Shown here: piece by piece, positions 10,978 through 23,200 of the stretch | Layout of the letters: the number at the start of each line of letters is the position of its first letter | How positions within the stretch are numbered: position 1 is the first letter of the stretch | Assembly (NCBI GenBank): GCA_029964075.1 | Contig: CM057147.1 | Location: 26,929,513 to 26,993,512 of the forward strand | Length of the DNA: 64,000 nt | Reading direction: 5' to 3' | From: Patiria pectinifera | Lineage: Eukaryota; Echinodermata; Asteroidea; Valvatida; Asterinidae | Notes under the pieces: model-generated | The model's database searches: none | Told to the model about the DNA's origin: nothing | Seen by the model: only the letters and a program-made list of their open reading frames with translations | Made by a program: the position numbers and the translations under genes

Positions 10978-13900
10978 CTCAGGACAATCTTATCATATTC
11001 AAAAAGGTGCTATTGCGTATACGAAATTCAACTGGGGTCCGGTTTAAGCTACATACATTCGTAAAAGTCGCCAGTGGGCGTACATATTTTTGTGTATCTT
11101 CCTCAAAATCACAGCAATTACAATCATGCAGCGGTCTGATAGCTCAGCCTCCACCGACGGAAAACGCAGATTTTTCAAACCCCTTTTCCCCGTTTCTCAC
11201 AACTCGAAATCTGAAGTGTTTATATATGCCACGTACATTATGTGATGTGCAAGTGCAATTTTTCTCCCGTAATTGCATCGCCAAATAATACCCGAGATGT
11301 CATCTCTCGAGTGGCCACCAAAAGAATCTCGAGTATGCTTCAGAGCTTTTGTCACCGGTCAGAAATATGACCAGTGGACGTCGAGACATTTTGGACATTT
11401 TCTCGAGAGGCTGTTGTGCCCGGCAGACATTGGTTCTCAAGCGCTTCCAACCTGGCGGCTTAATAACTTCCCCCTGCCCCGCGGACTGCCCGAGAGCGCG
11501 TGACCCCTGCAATTTCAGGCCGGGGGAAGGACCGTGGGAGATAGCACGAGGATGTTTAATGACAGCGTGAATCGGCCCGACCCGTCCCCGTGACAATAGG
11601 CCTCCCAGCGGGGGGCGCTGTCAGCTCGTGCACGGTAGCCACGCGACGAGATTTTTCCCCCAATGACTTGTATCTCTCCTCCATTGTTTTCCCACCAGTC
11701 AGTCTCATCATCCTCGGAGATATTCTCGGTGTTCCGAGGGAAGACACAAGGGCCGCGAAGGTCGAGGAGGTTATACATCCCCGCCTTGCCTCAGACGATG
11801 AACCCTTGGGCGCGGCGAACGTGGGCAGAGAAGGGACAGTTTCTCCCGGTCTTTTGTTTCAGACGAATCGGAAGCCAGCGGGGTTAGTGAACGGGTTTCC
11901 GGCCGGCAATTACTTTTCTGCAACCAAGATATACATGGTTTCGGTTTCTACGTCCCTTTGGAAAAAATCCTCAAGCGCCATGAATCGTGGGACTAGTGAA
12001 ACTGATTTTATTAAAAAGTAGGACTTAGGACAGAAAAAGTATATTTTAGGGAGGAACATTAGGGGGTATGTCCCGTCTCAGATATCTTCAGTACAATTTT
12101 TTTTTCCAATGAAAAAGAAAAGTCCAAATTTGTTACAATATAATTGGACTGCATTTAGTGCAATTTTTCTTTCAAATTAAAAACTCACCGTATAGCTTTT
12201 TTTCCCCTTCCTATCCAAATAATGTTCATTTTACAAAAATAAATTTCCAGTGTTTTCCAGTTTATTCATCGCAACCTGAAATATATTAAGTTTCTTTAAA
12301 ATATCATGGAGTTTGGAGTATGTATACGGGGCATGACAATCGCCATAAGACTATGATATGGTGTCCCTGAAACTTTGACTGGTTTCTCTTTTCTCTTCCG
12401 AAGCATGGCTTGTATAGACCATTGTGCTGGACGTCATGCCGACAGTCAACCGCCGGGCAACCCAAACATTTAAGCATCTTTTGCATGTTATTTGGCCCAT
12501 ATTTATGTCAACACTTTAAATCATAGTTTCAAGAGAAAGACCGTGCAGAAGAGAACTGTTTGATGAAAGTTGAATCACATGACCGTCCACAACATCCAAT
12601 TTTGCGAACGAATGTCACATGGTCTGACAGCGTGTTTCATGTCAAACTCTAGTCCGAGGGCGGTATACGGTTGAGTTACACCAGGGTCGGGTGACTCAGG
12701 TCATAGGTCACCATGTTCACAACCCCCGCCATCTCATGTCGGTAAACTTTGTGTCTGTGGGCGGTCGTTCTTGGATTTGAACTACGCGTACAGGATAACA
12801 AAAGACGATACAATGAGATTAGGAAATCGATGTGGCTCCTGATTTTTACGAATCACTGTGAGAGGTTTTCTAGGAGTTTTGTTATTTTGAATGGCATTTC
12901 CGTTCAGTAAGGGTCAACATGCATTGGATTCGTAGGTTTGAATCTGTTTCGATTCAAATTATTGTTCAAATTGCATTTTAATGTTAGTATCGGCATAATA
13001 ATTATTGTGCACTGGTAAGGTTATAATCAGAAGTTTGTAAAACCAACAATGTCTTGCTCGCTTGGTGGCGCCCTTAAACGGATCCGATCAGCGCCATTTG
13101 TAAAACCCTCTTTGTCACTAACCTATCATCAAAGGCTATGAAAGGTATCATGATTTCGGAAGGCAAATTTGAAAGAAAAAATGATCCAACAACTTATCAA
13201 ATCCCATTTTGTTCAATCCATCATTGATTAAATTGTGATCAGGTTCCTTATTCAGTTTATTTTTGATGACGTACATTTTGAATGTGAAGTCCTGTTTATG
13301 GGGACAGGAGGTGAGGAGACCATAGTATTACTAATTACCCTCTCATAATAAGCCTATGAAGCATGGCTCCATTGTAAAAAGCGGACAACACGCGCTACAT
13401 TTAACACTTTCGCTGAGTGAGACACCTCAAAATTCAAGGCTAGACGTCGGGAGACATTCATCATTCTCTCTTCTTAAACTGTAGTTAACATGACATCTCA
13501 TACGTCTTGAGGGTGTTAACACATCTTGGCGTATCAGTCGTGCCGTGACAATTGGCAGAATCAGGCCTGGGCCGATGTCTTGAAGTGGGTCCGCGGGCGG
13601 AGTGTAGCGGTGCAGCCAGGCATTGGTATAGCGGTAGTTTGCACCCATACTTGGGCGCAGGTGCATGTTGTAATGATTTCTTCTGGTCCAAGCATCGATT
13701 CCCCCGCGGGCGTTTTTGCCTGATTCCGTCGCTCGGCCAGTCTGCCGAGGGTCTTACGGCGTATACCCGGCCGCAGGAATTGTCAGTGTGACGAAGTATG
13801 CGTCGCACCTGGCGCAAGACGAACCCCTTCGCATTCAACGACTGTTTTATGTCCTGCTTCCTTCGCCCGTCTGTTTGAAGGAATCGTCATTTGCCATCCT

Positions 13901-14828
13901 TTATTGTTGATAATGTAGTCCTCCTTTGGGTTATCACTTTATCTTTATCTTCTTCCTTCACCTTGTCACTAATGACAGCAAGTCGGTTCACTGAGTCGAC
14001 GGTCATCCTAAGTCCCGATCCTGGTCATTGTCAGTTGGGACATTCCCCTGTTTCTATCTTTAAAGAAGTTAAAATAATTATCTTCGTTTGGGGTCATCAG
14101 AGTACTTTGGATGTCTTCAGTTTCCTGTATTGATAAAAAAAAAAGAGTTGGTGATCATCTGAAACAATTCTGTTCTCCGAACAGCCGTCCACTTCTTTAA
14201 CCGCTGTGTTAATTCTCTTTTGCTCGTGGCGCATGGCGTGCGCGACGCCGCCAACCGTCCCCGTACCATGGCTGCATTTTGCCCGCAGCTTCACACAGTG
14301 TCCTTTCGGTCGATGCTGCGTCCTGCCCGGAGGTTCTCTCTCAACCCAAAATACGGGAGGGGAGAGCCGCCGGGGGGGGGGGGAGATCCCCACCGGAAGG
14401 AGCACCGAGCTTGGGTCGCAATATGGTTTCCTGTCTCTGAACTACAAAAGAAGAACAAATCTCAAATTATGACTTTCTAAGTCGTATTCATCCCAGGTGC
14501 AGTACACGTATGGCAGGGCGATGCGTAATGGTCTTGTTGACAGTAATGTTTTGATTGTACTTTGAAGGTGGGATTCAACGCAACGATGGTCGGTATAACT
14601 TTCGGGGTGCCGTCCTCTTTAATAACCACCTGCCCCACTCCCTGCTGCACGAGTGTTGGAATTATCGTCACGTGGCACCAATAGGCAGGATCTGCGTGGA
14701 ACGAGAATTCGTCATGACATGGTTCCATAAAAAAGGCGTAGATTTTGTTCTCGGCGACTGTGGGATGATGGGAAAGTCTTGACATTTAATTCCGGAAGCT
14801 TGAAACTTATTGGCAAGGGGTCATCGGA

Positions 14829-14842
14829 CACTAGGTGGCGCT
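14829..14842 (+). promoter_or_regulatory. CTCF-like motif
   Basis: CACTAGGTGGCGCT matches the core of the animal CTCF binding consensus closely. Binding is unproven, and similar GGGCGCT words also occur at 7027, 22945 (inside YDJC exon 2) and 31640. Confidence 0.25.
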
Positions 14843-16084
14843 GTTCACGACGGGAATACATGTATGTATACGCCATGGCGTCGAAACCCCATCAATTTTC
14901 CAAGTTTTCAAGTAAGGCTATTCATACAATAATTGTATAAGCCTACTATCGTAAACAGATATAGATAAAAAGTATGGGGACGTCAGATAACCGTGACTAT
15001 AGCTGAAGCATTTTTTTTATTTGAAAAAAGATTAGACATGCATGAATCCAACTTAGATCCAAAGAAATTTTTGGAATTGCCATACCATACTGAACTACGA
15101 AACTTACATCGGATCAATCAGACTGCTTTTATATTTGCCTTTACGAAAGTAGGTTCAACTCTTCGTTTGCGCAACGACAGAATTGATGGTCCCTGTAACC
15201 CTGAAATCTGTCAGAATGGTCATCGGTGGAAGCAACAAGATTTGACTTATCACCAGTCACAGTGCAGCCGACCTCGGTCAGGGGTCCCCGATTGGTGTTA
15301 AACGATTTCCCCTCTCCGCGCTTCGGTACCAAAAAAGTACGACGGTACGGCATTTATCAAGCGAGCGCGTGCAGAGGCCTCTGCCGTCTGTACAGCCATA
15401 CTGACGGTAGACCCTTGTGTTCCGGTGTGGCCTAGACCTTCAGATTTGTACCGACGAAAATGAGGATGTTCCCCATCAACAACAGCCAACCAGCTGGCTT
15501 GACACCCGCTTGGCCAACATTTTCCTGTGTTGTGTGGTCAAGCCATTGATCGGTGACACACGTGCTCGCTTTAGTAGCTTCCGGTGCTCCTTTTAGTCCT
15601 GCGGGAAAGTCAATCGAACAGGGATTTTTTCCCCCAGAAAAGCGCGTCGATTAGTTTGACAGACCTAAGCTGACACGTTTTTGCTTGGATGTCAAAGTCT
15701 TTGGTTCGCCAAATGGGAGGCGCGTGTTCACAGTTTTCAAGGTGGGGCGAACCGTGTGCCATTCAGGGCTGGTGCCATTTAGGGCTGGTGCAGTATGTTT
15801 TTGGATGATGATATTGTTTTCCTCCTTTTAAAAATAATACCCTCCTTATGTCACTGAAAAGTGCGGAAGGTTTTATATGTGTCTCAAAACTAAACTATAC
15901 CAGAAAGGGAAATGTAAAGCAGCATTTTTAAAGAGAGAATTGTCGCACATAAATTAAGGCAGAAAAGGGCGAAAGTAGGCATATACCGTCACCCGTTTCT
16001 GCCTTATTTCTACTTTGGATCTTATCATCCAAAAAATTCCTTCTCAAACCGCCCCGCCCGTCCCATTCTTCTCAGCCTTATCTG

Positions 16085-16335
16085 ATTCTTGCCTCATCCC
16101 ATCCCTGCCTCATCCCATCCCTGCCTCATCCCATCCCTGCCTTATCCCATCCCTGCCTCATCCCATCCCTGCCTTATCCCATCCCTGCCTTATCCCATCC
16201 CTGCCTCATCCCATCCCTGCCTCATCCCATCCCTGCCTTATCCCATCCCTGCCTCATCCCATCCCTGCCTCATCCCATCCCTGCTGCCCTATCCCATCCC
16301 TGCCTTATTCCATCCCTGACTTATTCCATCCCCGA
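16085..16335 (+). repeat. 16-bp minisatellite (TCATCCCATCCCTGCC)n
   Basis: About fifteen tandem copies of a 16-base unit occur, alternating between TCATCCCATCCCTGCC and TTATCCCATCCCTGCC, with degenerate copies at the right end. Because 16 is not a multiple of three, the open frames through it encode shifting HPCLIPSLP-like peptides and are artefacts. Confidence 0.9.
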
Positions 16336-16924
16336 CTTATTCAATCCGTACCTTACTTCTAACTTGCCGAACCTGTCATTTGCCTTACTCTTTCCCTCTC
16401 TTTACATTCTCACGACCTTATCTACTTGCCTCCCCCCGTCTTACCCTCCTCAACCTACCTGAACCCTCTTCTTAACCCCTTCCTTTTACCTTACCAATAC
16501 CTTGCCCAAATACATGTACCTGTTTTCTTCCTTGCCCCCATCCCCTTATCTTGCCAATCCCCTCAACGAAAGGTCGCATTTCCGCAAACCATACAACCTT
16601 GCCCCTACAGGCCACTGTTATCTCACCAAACAATCCACCAATGACCTTGGGAAAATACACTTCCCCCTGCCACGCGGAGCGCAGTCCCCGACCTTTAAAA
16701 AACCCGACTACCACCGCCGGCATTTCGCGCTGCCGGCCCCTACAAACAACTGCCGTTTGCCCCGCTAGTTCCTGGGTTCCTCGGAACTTTCCAAACAGAC
16801 TGCAGGTGTCTCCAACACGGCGGTAACACCCTTTAAAGTGATTGACGCGATTCGGTCTTTTTGATCTGCGTTTCTTGCCGTCTAGCCAACTCGGCTCCAG
16901 CTACTTCCCACGGTTGATTTTTTA

Positions 16925-17172
16925 AAGACGGATCGCCAACAGAAATTGCTGATTTCCTTTGAATCATTTTAATTTTGCTCTTAAATTAGCATAATTCAAC
17001 AGCTGCAAAATACGATAGGTATTCGAAAACATTTTTTTGATCTGAAAAATGAGTGGTTGGCATTTCAGAGACGGATCGCTAACACGACTTGCTGATTTCC
17101 TCTGAATAATTTTTAATTTGCTCATATATCATCATCGACTCAACAGTTGCTGAATGAAAGGTACTAAAACAA
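16925..17172. repeat. Two-copy tandem duplication, ~145-bp period
   Basis: A block starting GACGGATCGCCAACAGAAAT (16928) is repeated with changes from 17073 (GACGGATCGCTAACACGACT). Both copies continue through TTGCTGATTTCC and a CAACAG..GCTGAA segment. Confidence 0.65.
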
Positions 17173-17452
17173 TTTCATTTTTAATGTGAGTTGTGAATAT
17201 CAAGTACAATGTACATACAAAACACTTAGTACACATTACTGATTTCGCAAACTGTTTTGAGGTAGTATATCTGGTGTATATACAAAAAAAAATTAGGCAC
17301 TAAATATCAATTGTTTTCTCATTTGTATAAAAAATATTACTGTTTACCCTTTAAAATTTGACAATATTTCAAATGTTATAAAAAAGAAATGATAGTGAAT
17401 ACCAAGCACGCAAACAAAGTAGTTTTCAGAAAAACTGTTCTGAGTTAGTATA

Positions 17453-17892
17453 CAGGGTGAGTAAAAAAAAACGAAACCCAAACGAAACCCAAATGTCGGG
17501 ACCATTGTTTTAGTGAAGTTCTAGGATATGAAAGCCCAATTCATAAGCTTTCTTTTAGTACAAGAATCATTCAAATCACTCAAGTACTTTTGAAGGTACG
17601 GAATTTTAAACATTAACCACCGTTTTATAGTTATGTCCACGGATCAAGAGAAGGTAAGTGTTCTTTCAGCAAAACGAAAACAAATCACAAAAGGATGTGT
17701 GTGAATTGTTTCGTTTTGCTAAAAGAACGCACACCTTACTTCAAAAGTACATGAGTGATTTGAATGATTTTTGTACTAAAAGAAAGCTTATGAATTAGGC
17801 TTTCATATCTTAGATTTTGGAAGTGCTACATGCAGAACTTCACTAAAACAGCAGTCCCGACATTTGGGTTTCGCTTTTTTGGACTCACCCTG
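17453..17892. mobile_element. Mariner-type MITE, CAGGGTGAGT ends, TA target duplication
   Basis: The left end CAGGGTGAGTAAAAAAAAAC mirrors the right end GGACTCACCCTG, with TA on both sides (17451-17452, 17893-17894). Subterminal blocks containing AAGCTTTCTTTTAGTACAAG are inverted on the two sides. The 440-bp interior has no transposase frame. A second copy lies at 52588-53008. Confidence 0.8.
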
Positions 17893-18099
17893 TATAAAGT
17901 AACTGTTTCAGAAATGCACGAAATGCACCAAACAAATCAATTGTTTTTTATTTGTATTAACAAGTATTACTGTTTACCTTTGAATAACAAGTTATCCAAT
18001 TCAGTCCCTAAAGTATGGTATGCTTGCGAAACTGAGAGCAATTTTCAAAGTAAAAGTTACTTATTCATGTCAACAATTTTGTAATCTCTCGCTCTTTTT

Positions 18100-18390
18100 T
18101 TCCCTTCACTGGTGTGTAATCAGTTGCAAAGAAAAAGCAGAATAACCAAAAATGAAAAATTAAGAGCAGTTTTTGGAAAAAAAACACCCAGTTTTCTCCA
18201 ATGCTGGTCGGCTGACCAGCGTTGGAAAAATACAGTTTTTCTTGAAAATGTCAGCAAACCAGGAGCCACGATTTTACAGGATGCTTTAGACTGTCATTCC
18301 CTAACAATCCAATAAGGTATTTCGTGATAATTTGATCATTTCGGGTGTTTTTTTTTTGGTGTTTGCAAATGTTGTATCTTCCCTTTAAGC
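18100..18390 (+). repeat. Dispersed repeat with central 28-bp palindrome, copy A
   Basis: From TCCCTTCACTGGTGTGTAAT to GTTGTATCTTCCCTTT this matches the right half of the element at 53067-53563. It carries the slightly mutated palindrome at 18198-18225. No left terminal repeat was found, so the copy seems truncated. Confidence 0.65.
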
Positions 18391-19930
18391 AGTTAAAAAC
18401 TTAGTAAAGAATGTTATTTTGAATTACCTTCTTTGCACCATTTATCAAGAGATAACATTTATCATTACAGTTTTATTTAAAAATATATAGCATTTTCAAA
18501 TTTACTTATTCATCAGAATAAGCAATAGCAATTATCTTTGCAAGATATATTTAAAATAACATACTTGTAATTTTACTTTTATAAAAATTGTCGGTTGAAC
18601 AAAATACCTAACAGCTCTCAACCAAGAACTGAGAAAATTTGGAGTCCAAACATCAGGCCCTTTTACTTTTTGAACATGAATACATTTTAGTTTGGTGAGT
18701 AGTTTGCAGATAACGATTTGTGGAGAAAAAAAAGTCCTACGGAAAACTGCTTTGTTAATTAAAGAGAGGAGGCCCTTAAAAAGTTCCACCTGGATTGTGT
18801 TTCAAAATGGCTGCTGGTTTTTGGCTACCTGCCTTTTTGAATAAAAAAATGACAGATTTTCAAGGCAGGTCGTTTATAGCATCTTGGATATTTATGCTCA
18901 CACATATCTGTGGAATGTGGCTTCAGAAGTTCAGCGCACTAATCTCCATAAATCTGGATAGCCCATTGAGGTCACCGTCCGCCATATTACTATCCCAAGA
19001 ACAATAGACTTGTAAAGAAAGATGTCTAATTTAATTGACATGTACGCTTGTTACTCAAACGAATTACATGTAAAATGGCGACGAAATATATTTTACATAT
19101 TATATACAATTTCATTTTAGAAAAAAAAATTCTGTATACTTTCAGACAGCTCTATTTTAATTATTTACATAATGGGAGTGGTTGAGACTGGTCCCCTCCC
19201 CACATTTGAGTGAAGGGATATGGGGAACCAGTGCGTAGCTTCACATTTTTGTACAGCTGGGAATGGCCAATGAGCTATCCAGATTTTTTTCATGGGGATC
19301 ATTGCTTCAGCTGCTCACATGGCAAATGTTTCAGGGTTGCATTTTTTGGTGGTTACCCAGACTGGGACCTCAAGTGCTCAAAACGATGCAAAACAAGATC
19401 AGGCCAACATTACTCACTCTTTAGCCAGCAAATTTCTCCAAAACAGTTGTTGTGGGAAAGAAAATGTCGTCAGTATTTCACCAACCAATTTTGAAGCTTC
19501 AATTCAATGTTTAAAGGAGACTTTTCTTCAATATTTGGCAGTGGCTTGAACATGAGAGGGAAGTCAAATGATATCAAAATGAGGCTAAAGACTAGAATTC
19601 TACATTTCCATCCATGGTCCAACTGTTTGACAAGACTTACTTCTTCATTCATTGTCATTAGTCAGGTGCCTGACTATGGAGAAATGTGTAGAAATAGTGA
19701 CCTAGTACCCGACATCCTAGATATTTCTTTTGGCACAGTCAGCTGACAGTTGATTGATGCAGTACTGAAGAGTTGTTGGACTGGTTGTTTCAGGTGCTAG
19801 TCTATTTTCTTTTATTGCATGTTTTCAGTATCTTAAGTTTTGGGACTCTCATACACAGTATTGAGAGTCCCAAATTTTCGGTAATCACAAGCCATGGTCA
19901 TGTAATTTGGATGCCGCCTTACTTTCTCTC

Positions 19931-19936
19931 TTTATT
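19931..19936 (-). terminator. Candidate YDJC poly(A) signal
   Basis: TTTATT on the plus strand reads AATAAA on the minus strand, 25 bases after the YDJC stop, which would give a very short 3' UTR. A second AATAAA lies at 19811-19816. Confidence 0.4.
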
Positions 19937-19960
19937 TCATTCTAGAGTTTGCATCAGTCC

Positions 19961-20270
19961 CTACTCGATGCTTTCAAAGGAGCAGAGTTTTACCCCAGTC
20001 TGTGTCATCACCTCCTTCCATCCCGGCTCTCCGAGGACCCGCATCTCATGTGCCCGGTCCTCGAAGCAGTAGAAGTCCTCTCCATCCACCCCGCAGCCTG
20101 GCTGACAGGGGTAGCCCGGATGCACCATGAGTTCAAGGGTCAGAGGTGAGGCGGGGTCACAGTGTGGAGTTTTGGCCACGCTGTTGAGGGCGGTCTCTAG
20201 AGCTGATTTTAAGGTAGGCAGGGTCATGTTGGATCCCATGGTGGTAAGACCAAAGAATCCATCGGTGGTT
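19961..20270 (-). CDS. YDJC: YDJC exon 5 (last coding exon)
   Basis: The acceptor is CATTCCATTGAAG with a T-run upstream on the minus strand. The split codon AG|A gives Arg203, followed by [15 protein letters not shown]. The exon carries the VHPGYP motif and ends in TAG at 19961-19963. Confidence 0.93.
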
Positions 20271-23200
20271 CTTCAATGGAATGAAAAAAAGTGGAGTTGA
20301 AGTTAAGGCCATCACTTCAACTTGTCAAAACAAGTCAAACACAACACAGTCACAAGTCAAATCACAAGCTAGGCCACAACTCAATCACAAGTCGATCATA
20401 AGTCAAATCACAAGTCAAATCCATATCAAACACAAGTTAAACACAAGTCAAACACAAGCCAATCACAAATCAAATTACAAATTAAACCAATAGTCAATCA
20501 CAAGCTTGTCAATCATAAGTCAAATCACAAGTCAAACACAAATCAAACACAAATCAAACACAAGTCAGTTCACAAGTCAATCACAAGTCAATCACAAGTA
20601 AATCACAAATCAAATCACAAGTCAAATAACAAGTCAATCACAAGTCAATCACAAGTCAATCACAAGTCAAACACAAGTCAAACACAAGTCAAACACAAGT
20701 CAAACACAAGTCAATCACAAGTCAATTCACAAGTCAAATCACAAGTCAAATCACAAGTCAAATCACAAGTCAATCCGAGGTCAATCACAAGTCAAACACA
20801 AGTCAAACACAAGCCAATGACAAGTCAAATCACAAGTCCAATCATAACCACACAAAAGAAACAGGTAGGCAGGGTCATGTTGGATCCCATGGTGGTAAGA
20901 CCGAAGAATCCATCGGTGGTTCTTCAATGGAATGAAAAAGAGTGGAGTTGAAGTCAAGGCCATCACTTCAATTTGTCAAAACAAGTCAAACACAACACAG
21001 TGACAAGTCAATCACAAGCTAGGCCACAAGTCAATCACATGTCAAATCACAAGTCAAATCACAAGCCAATCACAAGTCAATCACAAGTCAAACACAAGTC
21101 AAACACAAGCCAAATCACAAGTCAAACCCACATCAAACACAAGTTAAACACAAGTCAAACACAAGCCAATCACAAATCAAATTACAAATCAAATCAATAG
21201 TCAATCACAAGTTAATCACAAGTCAATCACAAGTCAAACACTAGTCAAACACAAGACAAACACAAGCCAATCACAAGTCAATCACAAGTCAAACACAAGA
21301 CAAACACAAGCCAATCACAAGTCAAATCACCAGTCAAATCACAAGTCAATCACAAGTCAATCACAAGTCAATCACAAGCCAATCACAAGTCAATCACAAG
21401 TCAAACACAAGCCAAACACAAGTCAAACACAAGTCAATCACAAGTCAATCACAAGTCAATCAAAAGTCAAACACAAGTCAAATCACAAGTCAATCACAAA
21501 TTAATCACAATTCAAATCACTAGTCCAATCATAAATCTACTACACCAAAGGAACAGGGGATGAACAATGACAGTGTCCTGTATATTTAATGAGATGACGA
21601 CTAAGCAAATCTAGAAACAAATTGACCATACCTCAAGCCATTCTTGGTGAACAAATCCCTGGCTTCAGTGGACTCTCTGATGACATCACGGAAGAACATC
21701 TGACTTGCAGGGGCCAGCCAGTGACACTCCTCCAAGCCATGCTGAATGGGTATCCTGACTGCACGGACCCCAAACTGCTTGGCAATGTCTGCCAGTATCT
21801 CACGAACACCTTGTCATGGAAAAGACACCGAGTCACTGAGTTAGTCGATATGGTTTAAAATTTACTTTATTTCTTTTTGGCAATGAGCCAGGATCATTTG
21901 TATGAATCAGATTGAAACACATTGATGTATTAATAATAATAATAATAACAGGCATAGCGCTTTTACGCCTATTATTACCCCTGTTTCAGCGGGCAAGCAC
22001 TCATGAAACCTTCTCAACTCCCTGGGGAGCATACCCGGCCGGTAGGCAGCCATTTCGGCGCACTTGGCCGTAATCAACCTCTCACAGTCACCAACCCTGC
22101 CCTCTCAGGTACCCATCTACTCCTGGGTGGAAAGAAGCAATGAGTGACAAAGTGCCTTGCCCAAGGGCACCATAAACCCAGGCTGGACTCGAACCCGCAA
22201 CCTGCAGAATTACCCGCAGACCACGAATTCAGTGCTCCAGACCACTAGGCCATGACACTCCATTGTGTAAATAACTTATACAGCTCCATGGTCCAATGGT
22301 TACCATGTCCTTGGGCAAGTCACATTACTCCAATCGCCTCCCTCCACCAAGGAATATACATGTACATGGGTGCCTGTGAGGATCGAGACCAGATTGTGCT
22401 GATCTTGAACGGCTACTTACGTGCAAAACTGATCTCATGGCCTAATGAACAGGGATGATAGCTGTGAAGCTCTTGAAACATTTGAATAAGGTGCTACAAC
22501 ACGATTATAACATTATAATACCTGGCAAGACATGTACATGCTGATGCCCATCAACATGGGTTGGTGGGTGGCCTGTCAATTCCTGAAAACGACGAAACTG
22601 GGCCTCAATCTCTTCCCTGAGCTGTTGTAAACAGAACAGAAAACAATTATTTGTTAGCGTGGAATTTGCTGGAAAGTTTGTTTTTTGAATCACTAACTGT
22701 GAATTCGCTTTTGGTTTAATTACCATCTTAAAACACTCATGATGAATTATCAAAATTCCAACTTCCAATATCTTTCCCAAGCAATTTCATTTTTGTAAAT
22801 ACTTCCACTTGTTTCAATGAAAAATAAGTACTATATTTTCAGTCCAATTCATGTCACCTCATCCTCTATTATAGTTCTGGATGCGAGAGCCTCCCGAAAG
22901 CCAAACTTCCCTCGGAGGACTCCCGAGGTGCTGTCCAGTAGACTGCCACAGCGCCCTCTCTTGGTCACATATCCTTCAGTGAGGTTCAGATGAAGACCTG
23001 ATGAGAACAGGTACTTACATTGTTTTTTTTTTCAGCGATGTTACAGTATTACAGGATTACAAAATACATTTCACAGCTTGTAAACAAGGCCTCGTGACTC
23101 ACAAAGGTCTAATGCCACTTTAACTTTGGGCGTCTTGTACGCTTGAGACTCAAATTAAGTCAAGTCTCAGACACTTCAGTTCTGGAGATAAAACTTGATG

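Larger units (their letters stand above)
5441..19960. other. Gene-poor intergenic region
   Basis: No exon could be supported between the Lhx1/5 3' end and YDJC. The open frames here are short, lack recognisable domains and often run through low-complexity or GC-rich DNA. The region holds several inverted-repeat transposons (listed separately), the 16-bp minisatellite, poly-C/poly-G runs (about 7750, 9660-9720, 10460, 10910) and GC-rich islands at about 11290-11930, 13430-13850 and 14200-14420. Confidence 0.5.
20212..21556. repeat. ~650-bp tandem duplication of YDJC exon-5 start plus satellite
   Basis: Unit 1 is 20212-20862. Unit 2 is 20863 to about 21556. Each starts AGGTAGGCAGGGTCATGTTG, which is coding sequence of YDJC exon 5 in unit 1. 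Each then continues through the exon-5 acceptor, about 70 bases of intron and a long CAAGTCAATCACAAGTCAAA satellite, and ends in a CCAATCATAA..CA(A)AAG(A/G)AACAGG tail. The second copy therefore places a truncated decoy exon upstream of the true exon 5 in transcript order. Confidence 0.85.

Noticed and set aside
11590-12021. 143-codon open frame
   Set aside because: No domain recognised, and it lies in a GC-rich island where several overlapping frames are open by composition.
13485-13838. 117-codon minus-strand frame rich in Arg/Pro/Cys
   Set aside because: Overlapped by other open frames in the same GC-rich block; no motif, no splice context.
14477-14785. 102-codon minus-strand frame with Cys/His residues
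   Set aside because: The Cys/His spacing fits no known zinc site and no exon borders or homologue were recognised.
16015-16362. Open frame with HPCLIPSLPHPIPAS repeats
   Set aside because: It is a read-through of the 16-bp minisatellite; all three forward frames stay open there because the unit lacks stops.
20300-21535. CRISPR-like regular repeats
   Set aside because: The units are contiguous with no unique spacers, and the window is an animal genome.
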